Assembly (NCBI GenBank): GCA_016787565.1
Contig: JAEUUG010000015.1
Coordinates: 338,213-402,212 of the forward strand
Length of the DNA stretch: 64,000 nt
Reading direction: 5' to 3'
From: Cyclobacteriaceae bacterium
Lineage (GTDB): Bacteria > Bacteroidota > Bacteroidia > Cytophagales > Cyclobacteriaceae
A program made the position numbers and the translations under genes. This document shows, piece after piece, positions 55,429 through 63,814 of the stretch. The notes under the pieces are model-generated. The model was not told the DNA's origin and did not search any database. It worked only from the letters and a program-made list of their open reading frames with translations. How positions within the stretch are numbered: the stretch's first letter is position 1; every line of letters starts with the position of its first letter.

Positions 55429-55464
55429 CTTGTTCAACTATCCCCAAACTACAAAACCCCCGCG

Positions 55465-56142
55465 TTAAGCCAGTTCCAAAATAGCGGGGTTAACCTCAAT
55501 TTTATTGTCGACCATCACCACACCGGGTGCTGCCCATGCAGCTTTCTCAGCTTCCTGACGTTCAGCCCACGAGCGAACTTTTCCTTTCAATATGACACGG
55601 CTTCCGTTTACATCAACCTTTACATTTCCGGAATCAATAGTAGCGCTTCGGTGAAAGGTTGCTGCAATCTTCGATTTAATATCATGCGCATCAAGCGAGG
55701 GCTTGATATGAATACGGTTCAATACACCCTTTACACCAATCAGATCGCGAATGGCTATTTCAGCGGCACGTTTCTGATACTCCCATTCTACCGTACCATC
55801 CAGGTAAATCCATCCGTCTTCCACTTTCACTTCAATGACATCTTCATTCACAGAGGCATGCCATTTCAATGCATTACTTACAGCCTGAGCAATTTCAGTG
55901 TCAGTACGTAACAATGTTCCGGGAAGCTTAACTACAATATCCTCGGCTACCACACGAACACCTGCTACACGTTGGGCAGCCTGCTCAGCGGCCAATTTTT
56001 TACTGTACTGATCAACCCGACCGGAAAGGGTTACGACTCCGTCTTTTACGGAAACTCCGATTTCGGAAGCCACGGTGCGCAGCGAAGGATCCCATTTAAT
56101 TTCCTCCATCACATCTTTCTGAAGTTCATAATCGGTTTTCAT
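55465..56142 (-). CDS. Triple BON domain protein
   Basis: About 225 residues from the ATG at 56142 (MKTDYELQKDVMEEIKW); a longer start at 56175 adds an unconserved N-terminus. Three BON domains in series (about 1-75, 78-150 and 155-225), each with the pattern of a helix, VEVKDGVVTLSGRV-like strand and a closing VKVV strand. No signal peptide, so it appears cytoplasmic, unlike OsmY. BON proteins bind phospholipids or stabilise membranes under stress. It fits the surrounding USP cluster. Confidence 0.92.
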   Translation of the reverse strand: MKTDYELQKDVMEEIKWDPSLRTVASEIGVSVKDGVVTLSGRVDQYSKKLAAEQAAQRVAGVRVVAEDIVVKLPGTLLRTDTEIAQAVSNALKWHASVNEDVIEVKVEDGWIYLDGTVEWEYQKRAAEIAIRDLIGVKGVLNRIHIKPSLDAHDIKSKIAATFHRSATIDSGNVKVDVNGSRVILKGKVRSWAERQEAEKAAWAAPGVVMVDNKIEVNPAILELA

Positions 56143-56239
56143 AATGTTGCTTTTTTTTATAGAACGAATTACCAATAATTCATTTCACTTTAGCGATGAT
56201 CGCCATCATGATCATCATGAACTGTAATCATCTATCAGG

Positions 56240-57079
56240 TCAGCTACTCTTTACAACCATTGTCCAGATAGGGCACTTCACATGGTTCACCACGTCTTCC
56301 GCTACGCTACCAATTAAAAAGTGAGCCAGACCTTTTCGGCCATGTGTAGCCATGACAATCATATCTCCCCCGGTTTCATGGGTGAAACTGATAATGCCAT
56401 CCTGTTCAAAAGCATCGCTGCGCATGTTCATCGTACAATTGGTGAGCTTATGGTGCTTCACAAATTTTTCCATTTCGGCCTTCACTTCCAGATCACGTTT
56501 AAAGTTGTTGAGGGTATTGACATACAGAATATGAAGCCTGGCCTTGAAAAATTCCTGCACTATTTTTATGCGCTTTATTAATTCTGGTTGTGCCTCCAGC
56601 ATCGTTGGAAAAATAATATCCTTGATAGCCGATAGGCTCACTGCTTTCCGAATGGCGAAAACAGGAACGGGAGAGAGTCGTACAATTTTCTCCGTATTCG
56701 ATCCTACAAAAAATTCCCGCATACCACTGGCTCCGTGTGTACCTATTACCACCAGGTCAATTTTCTTCCGGCTGATAAAGTCAATGATCATACTTGTTAC
56801 GTGACCATGAACATAGGAGAATACAATGTTGCTATCATTCTTTGAATAGGTCTTCAGCATCTTCTCAAATTTCCGCTGTGCATCATCATCAATTTCTTTT
56901 AAGGCAGATGCCTCAAAGGGAATTGGCTGAAAGCCGAAGGCCGTTTCATAGTAGGCCGGAAAATCAATAACATGAAGTACGTAAACCTCGCTGTCATTTT
57001 TGGCAGCCAAATTAATTGCAAATTTGAAAGCCTCGTGTGAGGGCTCTGAGAAATCGCAAGGAACCAGTATCTTTTTCAT
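56240..57079 (-). CDS. Universal stress protein, tandem UspA
   Basis: A 279-residue protein with two UspA domains. The start MKKILVPCDFSEPSHEAFKF and the ATP-binding motif GTHGASGMREFFVGSNTEKI (about 114-133) are well kept, and the second copy GRKGLAHFLIGSVAEDVVNH (about 248-267) is also complete, so this one probably binds ATP in both halves. It lies upstream of the BON gene by about 98 bases and may share control with it. TACCTTTC at 57095-57102 (minus strand) is a weak minus-7 candidate. Confidence 0.92.
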   Translation of the reverse strand: MKKILVPCDFSEPSHEAFKFAINLAAKNDSEVYVLHVIDFPAYYETAFGFQPIPFEASALKEIDDDAQRKFEKMLKTYSKNDSNIVFSYVHGHVTSMIIDFISRKKIDLVVIGTHGASGMREFFVGSNTEKIVRLSPVPVFAIRKAVSLSAIKDIIFPTMLEAQPELIKRIKIVQEFFKARLHILYVNTLNNFKRDLEVKAEMEKFVKHHKLTNCTMNMRSDAFEQDGIISFTHETGGDMIVMATHGRKGLAHFLIGSVAEDVVNHVKCPIWTMVVKSS

Positions 57080-57252
57080 TGCTGTTAATTTTTTGAAAGG
57101 TAAATCTCAAACAACCAGCATAATATGATGATCGTCCCAGATGATGATGATTTTAATCGTCCTGACAACGGGAATTTTATCAAGGCTAATCGGGTTGGAG
57201 TGATTTAGGTCGAAAATTCTTACTTTGGAGAATTAACCTTCGCTCCGTAAAA

Positions 57253-57987
57253 ATGATGATAACCAGAATTGCCGTACTCCTTTTCGTATACCTGCTTTCA
57301 GGGTGTTCTCCCAACGACCCTCAACGAATCATTAATCGGGCTATTCAGGCACACGGTGGTAAACGTTTCGAACATGTTGATATTGAATTTGATTTCAGAG
57401 AACGACACTACACAGCACACCGTGATGGAGGAGTATATAGCTATACCCGCGCGTTCACCGACAGCACAGGAAACGTGAAAGATATCCTGAACAATTCAGG
57501 ATTTCAGCGATCAATCAATGGAACAAGGGTTACTGTACCGGCTGAACGAGCCAACGCATTCAGCAACTCCATTAACTCCGTAATTTATTTTGCCCTGTTA
57601 CCATTCGGTTTAAATGATCCTGCTGTGCACAAATCCTTTGCCGGTGAAACGGTGCTGAAAAACAAAAAATACTATTTGATCCGGATAACGTTCGATGAGG
57701 AAGGCGGTGGCAAAGATCATGAAGACGAGTTCCTGTATTGGATTAATCAGGAAACTCATCGGGTAGATTACCTTGCCTATAACTATACAACTGATGGCGG
57801 TGGAGTTCGATTCCGTCAAGCCATCAATCCACGCATGATGGATGGTATACTCTTTCAGGACTATATCAACTACCAGGCAGATAAGGATGTGCCGCTGGAA
57901 AAATTACAGGAACTTTTCGAAAAAAATCAGTTGCAAGAACTTTCAACGATTACGTTGGAAAATATCTCCGTCAAGAAGCTCAAGTAG
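57253..57987 (+). CDS. DUF6503-like lipoprotein
   Basis: A 244-residue predicted lipoprotein: a hydrophobic N-terminus and lipobox YLLSGC (Cys18), then a short linker and a beta-rich domain of the outer-membrane lipoprotein-sorting (LolA-like) kind. The RIINRAIQAHGGKRFEHVDI start and DEFLYWINQETHRVDYLAYN middle are typical of Bacteroidota DUF6503 proteins. Function unknown. Convergent with the OmpA gene, which ends 23 bases beyond it. Confidence 0.82.
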   Translation: MMITRIAVLLFVYLLSGCSPNDPQRIINRAIQAHGGKRFEHVDIEFDFRERHYTAHRDGGVYSYTRAFTDSTGNVKDILNNSGFQRSINGTRVTVPAERANAFSNSINSVIYFALLPFGLNDPAVHKSFAGETVLKNKKYYLIRITFDEEGGGKDHEDEFLYWINQETHRVDYLAYNYTTDGGGVRFRQAINPRMMDGILFQDYINYQADKDVPLEKLQELFEKNQLQELSTITLENISVKKLK

Positions 57988-58009
57988 AATTACGTTATAC
58001 CAAAAGCAA

Positions 58010-60082
58010 TTATTTCGTTAAAATCAAAAACTCCACACGTCTGTTCAATTGTCTACCCTGATCGGTTTTATTATCAGCAAGCGGCTTTGCTTCACCGTAG
58101 CCTTTTGCAGTAAGCCGACTGGATTCAATACCTTTCTGCAGCAGGTAATTTTTTACCGCGTTCACACGGGCTTCCGATAATTTAAGGTTAGACGCATCAT
58201 CACCTACATTGTCGGTATGGCCGCCCAATTCGATTTTCATGGATGGATTGCCGTTCATAAATTCCACTAGACGGTTTAACTCGGAATAGGATTGTGGTTG
58301 CAGATCAAACTTTGCAAAATCGAAAAACAGATTATTCAACCGGATTACCTGATTGACTTCGAAGGGAACCAAATACAAATCCCGTTTGATTTCCTGATAA
58401 GCCGACAAATCTTTCAGGTTAATGCTTTCACTAACCGGATAGTATCCGTTGGCGTTCGCGAGGAATCCATATTCGTCTCCGGAAACGAGGGCAATCTTAT
58501 AGGATCCGTCAGCCGGATTGGTGCGTGCTGTCCCCAATACTTTTGCCTGAACAAGCGACTCGTACGTAATTTCTGCCTCCAGAATTTTTTTCGTCTTCGC
58601 ATCAAATACCTGACCCGATACCAGCACAACTGGTTTAGGCTTGGCGCTTTCTGGCAGTTTCATTCTGAAAATATCCGTTGAACCATTATCGCCATAGCCA
58701 ACGAGGTAAGCATAATCGCCCTTTGCCGGAACGGAGTAGTACGCCTCCCAGCCGGCAGTGTTAATCGAAGGTCCAAGATTCAAGGGCTCCGACCAGTTCA
58801 ACCAGGTATCATCCAGTCTGCGGGTGATATAAATATCATGACTTCCAAAACCCTTCTTTCCATCTGTTGCATAATATACGGTTTGTCCATCGGCTGCTAT
58901 GAAGGGACTCGCCTCACCGGAAATAGTGTTGACAACCGGACCTAAATTTTTGGGCTCTGTCCAACTCGCATCATCCCGGAGAAAACTCACATATATATCT
59001 TTCGATCCCCATGTATCATCACGCTCGATACAAAGCAGCAGTACTTTTCCATCGGGCGAAAGCGCATATTCGTTGTACGCATTCCGGTTATAGAAATTTT
59101 CAATCTTCAATGCGATGGGAACTGACCATCCACTTCCTGTTCGATGGGTAATGGAAACTCCTGATGAGCCGGGTGAGCCATCGGCCAGATATTGATTGCC
59201 GACCAGAAGTGAATTTCCATCAGGTGTAGAGGAGATGACGAAATTATAACTGTTGTTATTCAGCGGCTTGCCGATGTTTTGCGCATCGCTCCATGTATTG
59301 TTTGCCAACAGGTTTGAAAAATAAATCTCATCAAATGGATCCGTTGGATTCTTCCGATCGAAATATAACGTTCTGCCATCCGCAGAAATAATGGGTGCTA
59401 CCTCCCCCACGGCACTGTTCACAGCAGGACCCAGGTTCTCCTTTACAATATTTTGAGGAATGTTGTCGATAACTTTCATAGGGGACTGGTTTTGGCGGAG
59501 CTCCAGGTAATCGACTTCGATATGCATATTGTTGTTCACAACAAACCCTGCATAAAATCCTTTCGGGTGAAGTGCTTCAGCTGCAAAAATCTTTTTATTA
59601 TTTACAAAGAATAGCGTTGAATCAACACGATACTGGATGCGCAACACATTATCCTGACCCATTGGTTTTACCTCGTTTATTTTTGTCCAGGCCTTGAAAG
59701 CTTCATACTTGCTGTTCACATATTTGAAAACATTGAAGTGGCCATTTGTGGAAATATTAAAAACGTATGCGTTTTTCAATTCATCCGATCCCCAGATCAA
59801 ACCATAGCCATGATTATCGATTCCGGATACCTGGCGGATAGACGCTTCCAGCACAAACTCCTTTCCTGTTTCCAGAAATAAAGATTTATAAAAAAAGAAA
59901 TTCCCTGTTTCCGTAGTCTTGTTGATAAAGTAGCGACCATTCTCGACTCCGCAAGTTCCAGCAGAAAACGAAGTGAACCACTTGTTTCGGTTATCCACAA
60001 AATCATCGCGAAAGATAATTTCCTGAGCAGGTGTGGCGAGCGAAGTCATCGCCAGCAACATGCTAAACATTACTTTTTTCAT
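58010..60082 (-). CDS. OmpA family protein with PD40 propeller
   Basis: A 690-residue envelope protein. Signal peptide (about 1-19, ending PAQ), a beta-sandwich region of the laminin-G-like or DUF1080 type (about 20-200), a WD40-like PD40 propeller (about 215-480; LSPDGKVLLLCIERDD repeats), a carboxypeptidase-regulatory-like beta domain (about 490-565), and a C-terminal OmpA peptidoglycan-binding domain (about 575-690; GHTDNVGDDASNLKLSEARV and QLNRRVEF). It is probably anchored to peptidoglycan. An operator-like palindrome lies about 60 bases upstream. Confidence 0.93.
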   Translation of the reverse strand: MKKVMFSMLLAMTSLATPAQEIIFRDDFVDNRNKWFTSFSAGTCGVENGRYFINKTTETGNFFFYKSLFLETGKEFVLEASIRQVSGIDNHGYGLIWGSDELKNAYVFNISTNGHFNVFKYVNSKYEAFKAWTKINEVKPMGQDNVLRIQYRVDSTLFFVNNKKIFAAEALHPKGFYAGFVVNNNMHIEVDYLELRQNQSPMKVIDNIPQNIVKENLGPAVNSAVGEVAPIISADGRTLYFDRKNPTDPFDEIYFSNLLANNTWSDAQNIGKPLNNNSYNFVISSTPDGNSLLVGNQYLADGSPGSSGVSITHRTGSGWSVPIALKIENFYNRNAYNEYALSPDGKVLLLCIERDDTWGSKDIYVSFLRDDASWTEPKNLGPVVNTISGEASPFIAADGQTVYYATDGKKGFGSHDIYITRRLDDTWLNWSEPLNLGPSINTAGWEAYYSVPAKGDYAYLVGYGDNGSTDIFRMKLPESAKPKPVVLVSGQVFDAKTKKILEAEITYESLVQAKVLGTARTNPADGSYKIALVSGDEYGFLANANGYYPVSESINLKDLSAYQEIKRDLYLVPFEVNQVIRLNNLFFDFAKFDLQPQSYSELNRLVEFMNGNPSMKIELGGHTDNVGDDASNLKLSEARVNAVKNYLLQKGIESSRLTAKGYGEAKPLADNKTDQGRQLNRRVEFLILTK

Positions 60083-60140
60083 AGTTTAAAAATGCATGCT
60101 TTTTAAGCACTGTTAAAATACCGTGCACAAGGCATTCACC

Positions 60141-60160
60141 TATCCGTACCAGTACGGATA
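60141..60160. promoter_or_regulatory. 20-base palindrome upstream of the OmpA gene
   Basis: TATCCGTAC-CA-GTACGGATA: two 9-base arms around CA. It lies about 60-80 bases before the OmpA gene start, immediately left of the hexosaminidase terminator. It may be an operator or part of the terminator region. Confidence 0.4.
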
Positions 60161-60195
60161 AAAAAAGCGCGAAAGTTTCCTGACGCGCTTTTTTT
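60160..60195 (-). terminator. Terminator of the GH20 gene
   Basis: A 12-pair stem AAAAAAAGCGCG (60160-60171) / CGCGCTTTTTTT (60184-60195) with a 12-base loop, just past the hexosaminidase stop. The T/A runs make it usable in both directions. Confidence 0.85.
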
Positions 60196-60206
60196 ACGTT
60201 TCAATT

Positions 60207-61832
60207 TTACTTCGCCCACGGCACTTGCGTGGAAGGATAATAGTCGATACCCATTACTTTCCACCGTGGTGCGTGCTTGGCTAGCCGAACTTTGTATTCT
60301 TCCCATGACCGGTTCGCTGTGGTTGTCCATCCGATTTCTGCAATGCCTGGAAGCCTTGGAAAAATCATGTATTCAATGTCATCCATGGTTACAATGGTTT
60401 CACTCCATAGCGGGGCTTCAATACCCACAATATTTTCTTTTGCTACACCATCAATCAGCGTGGCCGGATCCCAGTTGTATGAATCGGCAACTTCAATGTA
60501 TGCAGCCCAATGCAAACCAAGGCGTGTGGCGGAATCATACTGCATATCGAGGTAAACCTTTTTGGCTGGTGACATCACTAGTCTGCTGCCTTTCTCCACG
60601 GCCAATTGACCAAACTCTTCAGAATGCCAGAGTTGAACGGTTACAGTAGAATCAATAGTGCCTTGTGCGATTTCATCCCAGCCAATCATCCGTTTACCGT
60701 GCGATTTTACAATCTCATTGAACCGGTTAATAAATACAATATACTCTTCCTTTTTTGTAACCGAGGCTTCATCGCCACCAATGTGAATATACGGGCCAGG
60801 TGTTAATGCACTCAACTCACGAATAACATCGTCAACAAATTTAAAAGTAGCTTCCTTTTTCAATTGGAGTGTGCTAAAACCAACTTCTGTACCTGTGTAA
60901 AGTTGGGTGGGTTTTGATTTGCCATCAATCACAGAAGTTTTAGGACTCAGATCAATACGACCTTCAGCAGGAACGATGGTTATTCCCCCATTCAACTCAC
61001 CATACGATGCCAATGCCGAATTAATGTGACCCGGCATATCGATTTCCGGAACGATGGTAATGAAACGTGCCTGTGCATAGGCCACGATACCTGCATACTG
61101 TTCCTGCGTATAATAACCGCCTGCTCCGCCACCAACCTGCGTACTGCCACCGTGTGTTGCTAAATTCGGCCAGGATTTAATTTCAATACGCCATCCCTGA
61201 TCATCACTCAGGTGCAGGTGAAGAACATTCATTTTGTATAAGCTGATCAGATCGATATAGCGCTTCACATCAGCTACACTGAAAAAATGGCGCGCCACAT
61301 CCAGCATCGATCCGCGCCAGGTATATTCCGGATGATCGGTTATTGTTCCCGTGGCAATTTCCCATGTTGCTGTCTGCACAGCTGATTGCTCAATCGCAGC
61401 CGGCAGTATTTGACGAAGGGTCTGCACACCATAAAAAAGTCCGGCAGGTTTATTGGCCGAAATTGTTACCTGTTCTGTAGTGACAGCCAATTCATAACCC
61501 TCATCGCCTAATGATTTATTATCGATAATAGAAAGGACAATGGCTCCCGAGCTAGCTTCGTCTTTGCTTTCAGAAAGTGGCAAATTAAATCCGGTTGCCG
61601 GGCGCAACAGATTAACCAGGTAATTTCCAACTTCCATGGCGGAAGGGTCAGCGATTACGGTGGTTTTATCTGTTATCAGGAATGCATTTCCGGTATGCGT
61701 GGCAGAAACCGGCTTGGGTATAACACTTTCGAAGGCCGCAATAGCTTCCGGTGAAGCGGATGGAGGTGTGTTGCAGGATTGGATTACAAAAGCGCCTGTT
61801 AACAGGACGATAAAATAATAGAGCTTCTTCAT
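60207..61832 (-). CDS. GH20 beta-N-acetylhexosaminidase, lipoprotein
   Basis: A 541-residue exported glycoside hydrolase that removes terminal N-acetylglucosamine or N-acetylgalactosamine from chitin fragments, glycoproteins or peptidoglycan. Lipobox FVIQSC (Cys20) predicts an acylated, surface- or periplasm-attached enzyme. A GH20b N-terminal domain (about 30-165) precedes the catalytic barrel: LHLSDDQGWRIEIKSWP (about 205-221) and the catalytic Asp-Glu pair in HIGGDEASVTKK (about 352-363). Complete length. No linked SusC/D pair, so it is a lone scavenging enzyme. Confidence 0.94.
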   Translation of the reverse strand: MKKLYYFIVLLTGAFVIQSCNTPPSASPEAIAAFESVIPKPVSATHTGNAFLITDKTTVIADPSAMEVGNYLVNLLRPATGFNLPLSESKDEASSGAIVLSIIDNKSLGDEGYELAVTTEQVTISANKPAGLFYGVQTLRQILPAAIEQSAVQTATWEIATGTITDHPEYTWRGSMLDVARHFFSVADVKRYIDLISLYKMNVLHLHLSDDQGWRIEIKSWPNLATHGGSTQVGGGAGGYYTQEQYAGIVAYAQARFITIVPEIDMPGHINSALASYGELNGGITIVPAEGRIDLSPKTSVIDGKSKPTQLYTGTEVGFSTLQLKKEATFKFVDDVIRELSALTPGPYIHIGGDEASVTKKEEYIVFINRFNEIVKSHGKRMIGWDEIAQGTIDSTVTVQLWHSEEFGQLAVEKGSRLVMSPAKKVYLDMQYDSATRLGLHWAAYIEVADSYNWDPATLIDGVAKENIVGIEAPLWSETIVTMDDIEYMIFPRLPGIAEIGWTTTANRSWEEYKVRLAKHAPRWKVMGIDYYPSTQVPWAK

Positions 61833-61995
61833 AAGAATTTAAGAGTAAGGAATAGTTAGACCAGACAGAAAATTGTCCGTCTGGATTAAAAGTAAGGGAT
61901 ATGCGGTAAAAATAGAAACCGTTCAAAAAAATCAAGAACAGTTATAACCTAATTTTAGTGAGTAATACTATTTTATAAGATAATCGAGGAAGGCT

Positions 61996-62346
61996 TTAGT
62001 GCTTTTTTGCTTTATAGTGAATCACTTCAGCAGCCTCCATTGTAATTAAAGCACCGCAACCCGCTTCCTCGATCATGTTATTGACCTCTTCCGGAAAGTG
62101 GTCAATCTTCTCATGCGAGTCAACTACCTCAACAACAATCGGCAAGTCACTGGACAAATCAAGCAGTTTAGCCGTATGGATACGACTGCTGGCACCAAAC
62201 GATAATATTCCGCGGATTACAGTTGCTCCGGCCATGCCTTGTTTTTTTGCGGCCATTACCAGTGCCTCGTATAAGGGTGTTCCATGATATTTATCGAGTT
62301 CCCCCAGGCAAATCCGAAGCAGTTTCGAGTTTCTTTCCAGTTTCAT
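61996..62346 (-). CDS. DUF190 family protein
   Basis: A 116-residue PII-like protein of the DUF190 family. GLPYEALVMAAKKQGMAGAT-like segment (here TPLYEALVMAAKKQGMAGAT, about 19-38), RGILSFGASSRIH (about 41-53) and LPIVVEVVDSHEKID (about 68-82) match. Its stop-to-start overlap with crcB (ATG at 62346 inside the crcB stop region, four bases) shows translational coupling. DUF190 proteins commonly accompany fluoride channels; a regulatory role is suspected but unproven. Confidence 0.9.
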   Translation of the reverse strand: MKLERNSKLLRICLGELDKYHGTPLYEALVMAAKKQGMAGATVIRGILSFGASSRIHTAKLLDLSSDLPIVVEVVDSHEKIDHFPEEVNNMIEEAGCGALITMEAAEVIHYKAKKH

Positions 62347-62717
62347 AAGGCTCGTATTAAAGTGATCGCGAGGAACGTTGCCAGTATACCAAGAATAACG
62401 CTTGCGGCAATGTAAACTGAAACGTAGAGGTATTGCTCTTCACGCATCAGGTTGTATGTTTCATAGGTGAAGGTAGAGAACGTTGTAAATCCTCCACAAA
62501 ATCCAGTGGTAAGAAACATACGCCATTCGGGTGAGAGTACATTACCCCGATCTGCGAGAGCATAAAATACTCCGATCAGAAAGCAGCCAACAATATTTAC
62601 TGCGAGTGTACCAAACGGAAATATAACCGGAAGAAATTTGCTGATGCTCTGTTGGGCAAGATAGCGGGCAATCGTACCCAAAAAACCACCCGCACCGATT
62701 AGTAACAATATTCTCAT
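62343..62717 (-). CDS. crcB: Fluoride efflux channel CrcB/Fluc
   Basis: A 124-residue four-helix membrane protein that forms a dual-topology fluoride channel. Signatures: GGFLGTIARYLAQ (about 10-22), NIVGCFLIGVFYAL (about 45-58), FCGGFTTFSTFTYE (about 73-86, with the TTFST polar track) and a last helix of about 20 residues. No fluoride riboswitch sequence was found upstream. It is the first gene of the crcB-DUF190 pair. Confidence 0.95.
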   Translation of the reverse strand: MRILLLIGAGGFLGTIARYLAQQSISKFLPVIFPFGTLAVNIVGCFLIGVFYALADRGNVLSPEWRMFLTTGFCGGFTTFSTFTYETYNLMREEQYLYVSVYIAASVILGILATFLAITLIRAL

Positions 62718-62782
62718 CTACAAAGCAATTACAAATTTTGTTGTATCAGATGATGAGCGACTAAGACATTTCAATCTGCACG

Positions 62783-62875
62783 CATCGAACAAAAAATCAA
62801 AAAGTAGTCCCGAGGTTACGAAGATCGAACGATTTTATAGTGAACTTGAAAAGATTCAGCGAGTTGCCCGATTAA
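62783..62875 (+). pseudogene. Short coding remnant A, paralogous to B
   Basis: Reading frame KNQKVVPRLRRSND (from about 62792) ending in TAA at 62873-62875, homologous to the 31-residue frame B. No ATG start; a stop at 62762-62764 limits it. The pair match in P-R-L-R-x-S-N-x-F-I-x-N-L-K-(K/R)-F-S-(D/E)-L and most differing codons are synonymous. Confidence 0.4.
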
Positions 62876-62898
62876 TTCAAATTCATTAAAAAGCATTC

Positions 62899-62994
62899 AT
62901 GATCGTTAAAAATCCTTCACTTGTAGCCCCAAGGTTACGAATATCGAACCAGTTTATTGAAAATTTAAAGAAATTTTCAGACTTAAATATTTAA
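62899..62994 (+). CDS. Tiny 31-residue coding sequence B, unknown
   Basis: ATG at 62899, stop TAA at 62992-62994, 31 residues. The second half (PRLRISNQFIENLKKFSDL) is paralogous to remnant A, 119 bases upstream. Differences between the two are mostly at third codon positions (for example TTG/TTA, AAC/AAT, AAA/AAG, TTC/TTT, AGC/TCA, GAG/GAC), the pattern expected under selection on the encoded peptide in this strand. No recognisable Shine-Dalgarno. It overlaps the end of the peptidase gene (minus strand) by four bases. Could be a peptide gene or the C-terminal remnant of a duplicated protein. Confidence 0.45.
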   Translation: MIVKNPSLVAPRLRISNQFIENLKKFSDLNI

Positions 62995-63704
62995 GATTTT
63001 GAGGATGTATTTAGATGAGCGTCAAAATCAAAATTGTCTAATCTGAACGCTTTCAATATCCCTTCCGTCTTGTCACCTGATACCAAAATTGAAGAGATTG
63101 CCCCATCCGAATCAGCTATTGGTGCCCCACTTGCTCCCTCGTAATATTCATCACCCTGGAATTCACGATTTGGTTTGAAATAATTAAAATTCTCATCCTG
63201 AAGTATCAATTCCATACCCACTTCATAACACAGGTAAACTGGTACAACATACCCATTTTCATCCTTAGTAAACTCATAGTTATTAACAACTGCAAAAGCA
63301 TGAGGCTCCTTCGTATCCGCATTTTTGAAAGTTGCCTGGTATTGTATAAAATCTATTCCATCATACTTCTCGATATCCTTCTGGTATAACTCAATTGGAA
63401 GCTCACTAAAAGCAACATCAATTTTGCTCTGTTTATAGAAAACCTTGAATTTTCCGGCATTGATTTGAAGCATATGACCTTTGTCGTCTTGCATCCGTGT
63501 TTCAATGAAGCAACCATTCTTTGGCATTTTATGACCTGCGGTAATTAGCACTGGCCTGTGTGTTTTGGGGTTCCTATAAAGAAAACCAGACGACCGCCCT
63601 TCCAATTTTTGTTGCTTGCTCCATTTCGCAATTCTGAAAGTCAATTTCGTCAGAGCATCGACTAATGCTCCAGCGTTTGCATGAATTCTCTCCTCCTGGG
63701 TCAT
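62991..63704 (-). CDS. Trypsin-fold serine peptidase, intracellular
   Basis: A 237-residue chymotrypsin-like peptidase with no signal peptide. The triad is readable: His58 (VLITAGHKMP, where the usual motif is TAAH), Asp96 (SKIDVAFSEL) and Ser192 (YEGASGAPIAD, in place of GDSGGP). Spacing fits the family. Intracellular trypsin-like peptidases without a transmembrane tail are often part of conflict or signalling operons in bacteria, but no partner is visible here. The last four bases overlap the small coding sequence on the other strand. Confidence 0.83.
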   Translation of the reverse strand: MTQEERIHANAGALVDALTKLTFRIAKWSKQQKLEGRSSGFLYRNPKTHRPVLITAGHKMPKNGCFIETRMQDDKGHMLQINAGKFKVFYKQSKIDVAFSELPIELYQKDIEKYDGIDFIQYQATFKNADTKEPHAFAVVNNYEFTKDENGYVVPVYLCYEVGMELILQDENFNYFKPNREFQGDEYYEGASGAPIADSDGAISSILVSGDKTEGILKAFRLDNFDFDAHLNTSSKS

Positions 63705-63738
63705 AAAGCGAATTGGTTTGGAAATGTGATAATAATGA

Positions 63739-63771
63739 AAAAGGAGCTACACTCTCGCATAAACTCCTTTT
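63739..63771 (-). terminator. Possible terminator of the partial gene
   Basis: AAAAGGAG (63739-63746) pairs with CTCCTTTT (63764-63771) across a 17-base loop, with a T-rich 3' side on the minus strand. Confidence 0.35.
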
Positions 63772-63814
63772 CGGGCTCCTACATCAATATTTTGGGCAAA
63801 AATAATAGCCTTTC

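Noticed and set aside
62718..62990. Fluoride riboswitch before crcB
   Set aside because: The interval has no recognisable crcB-motif pseudoknot sequence on the minus strand; it holds the duplicated peptide segments instead.
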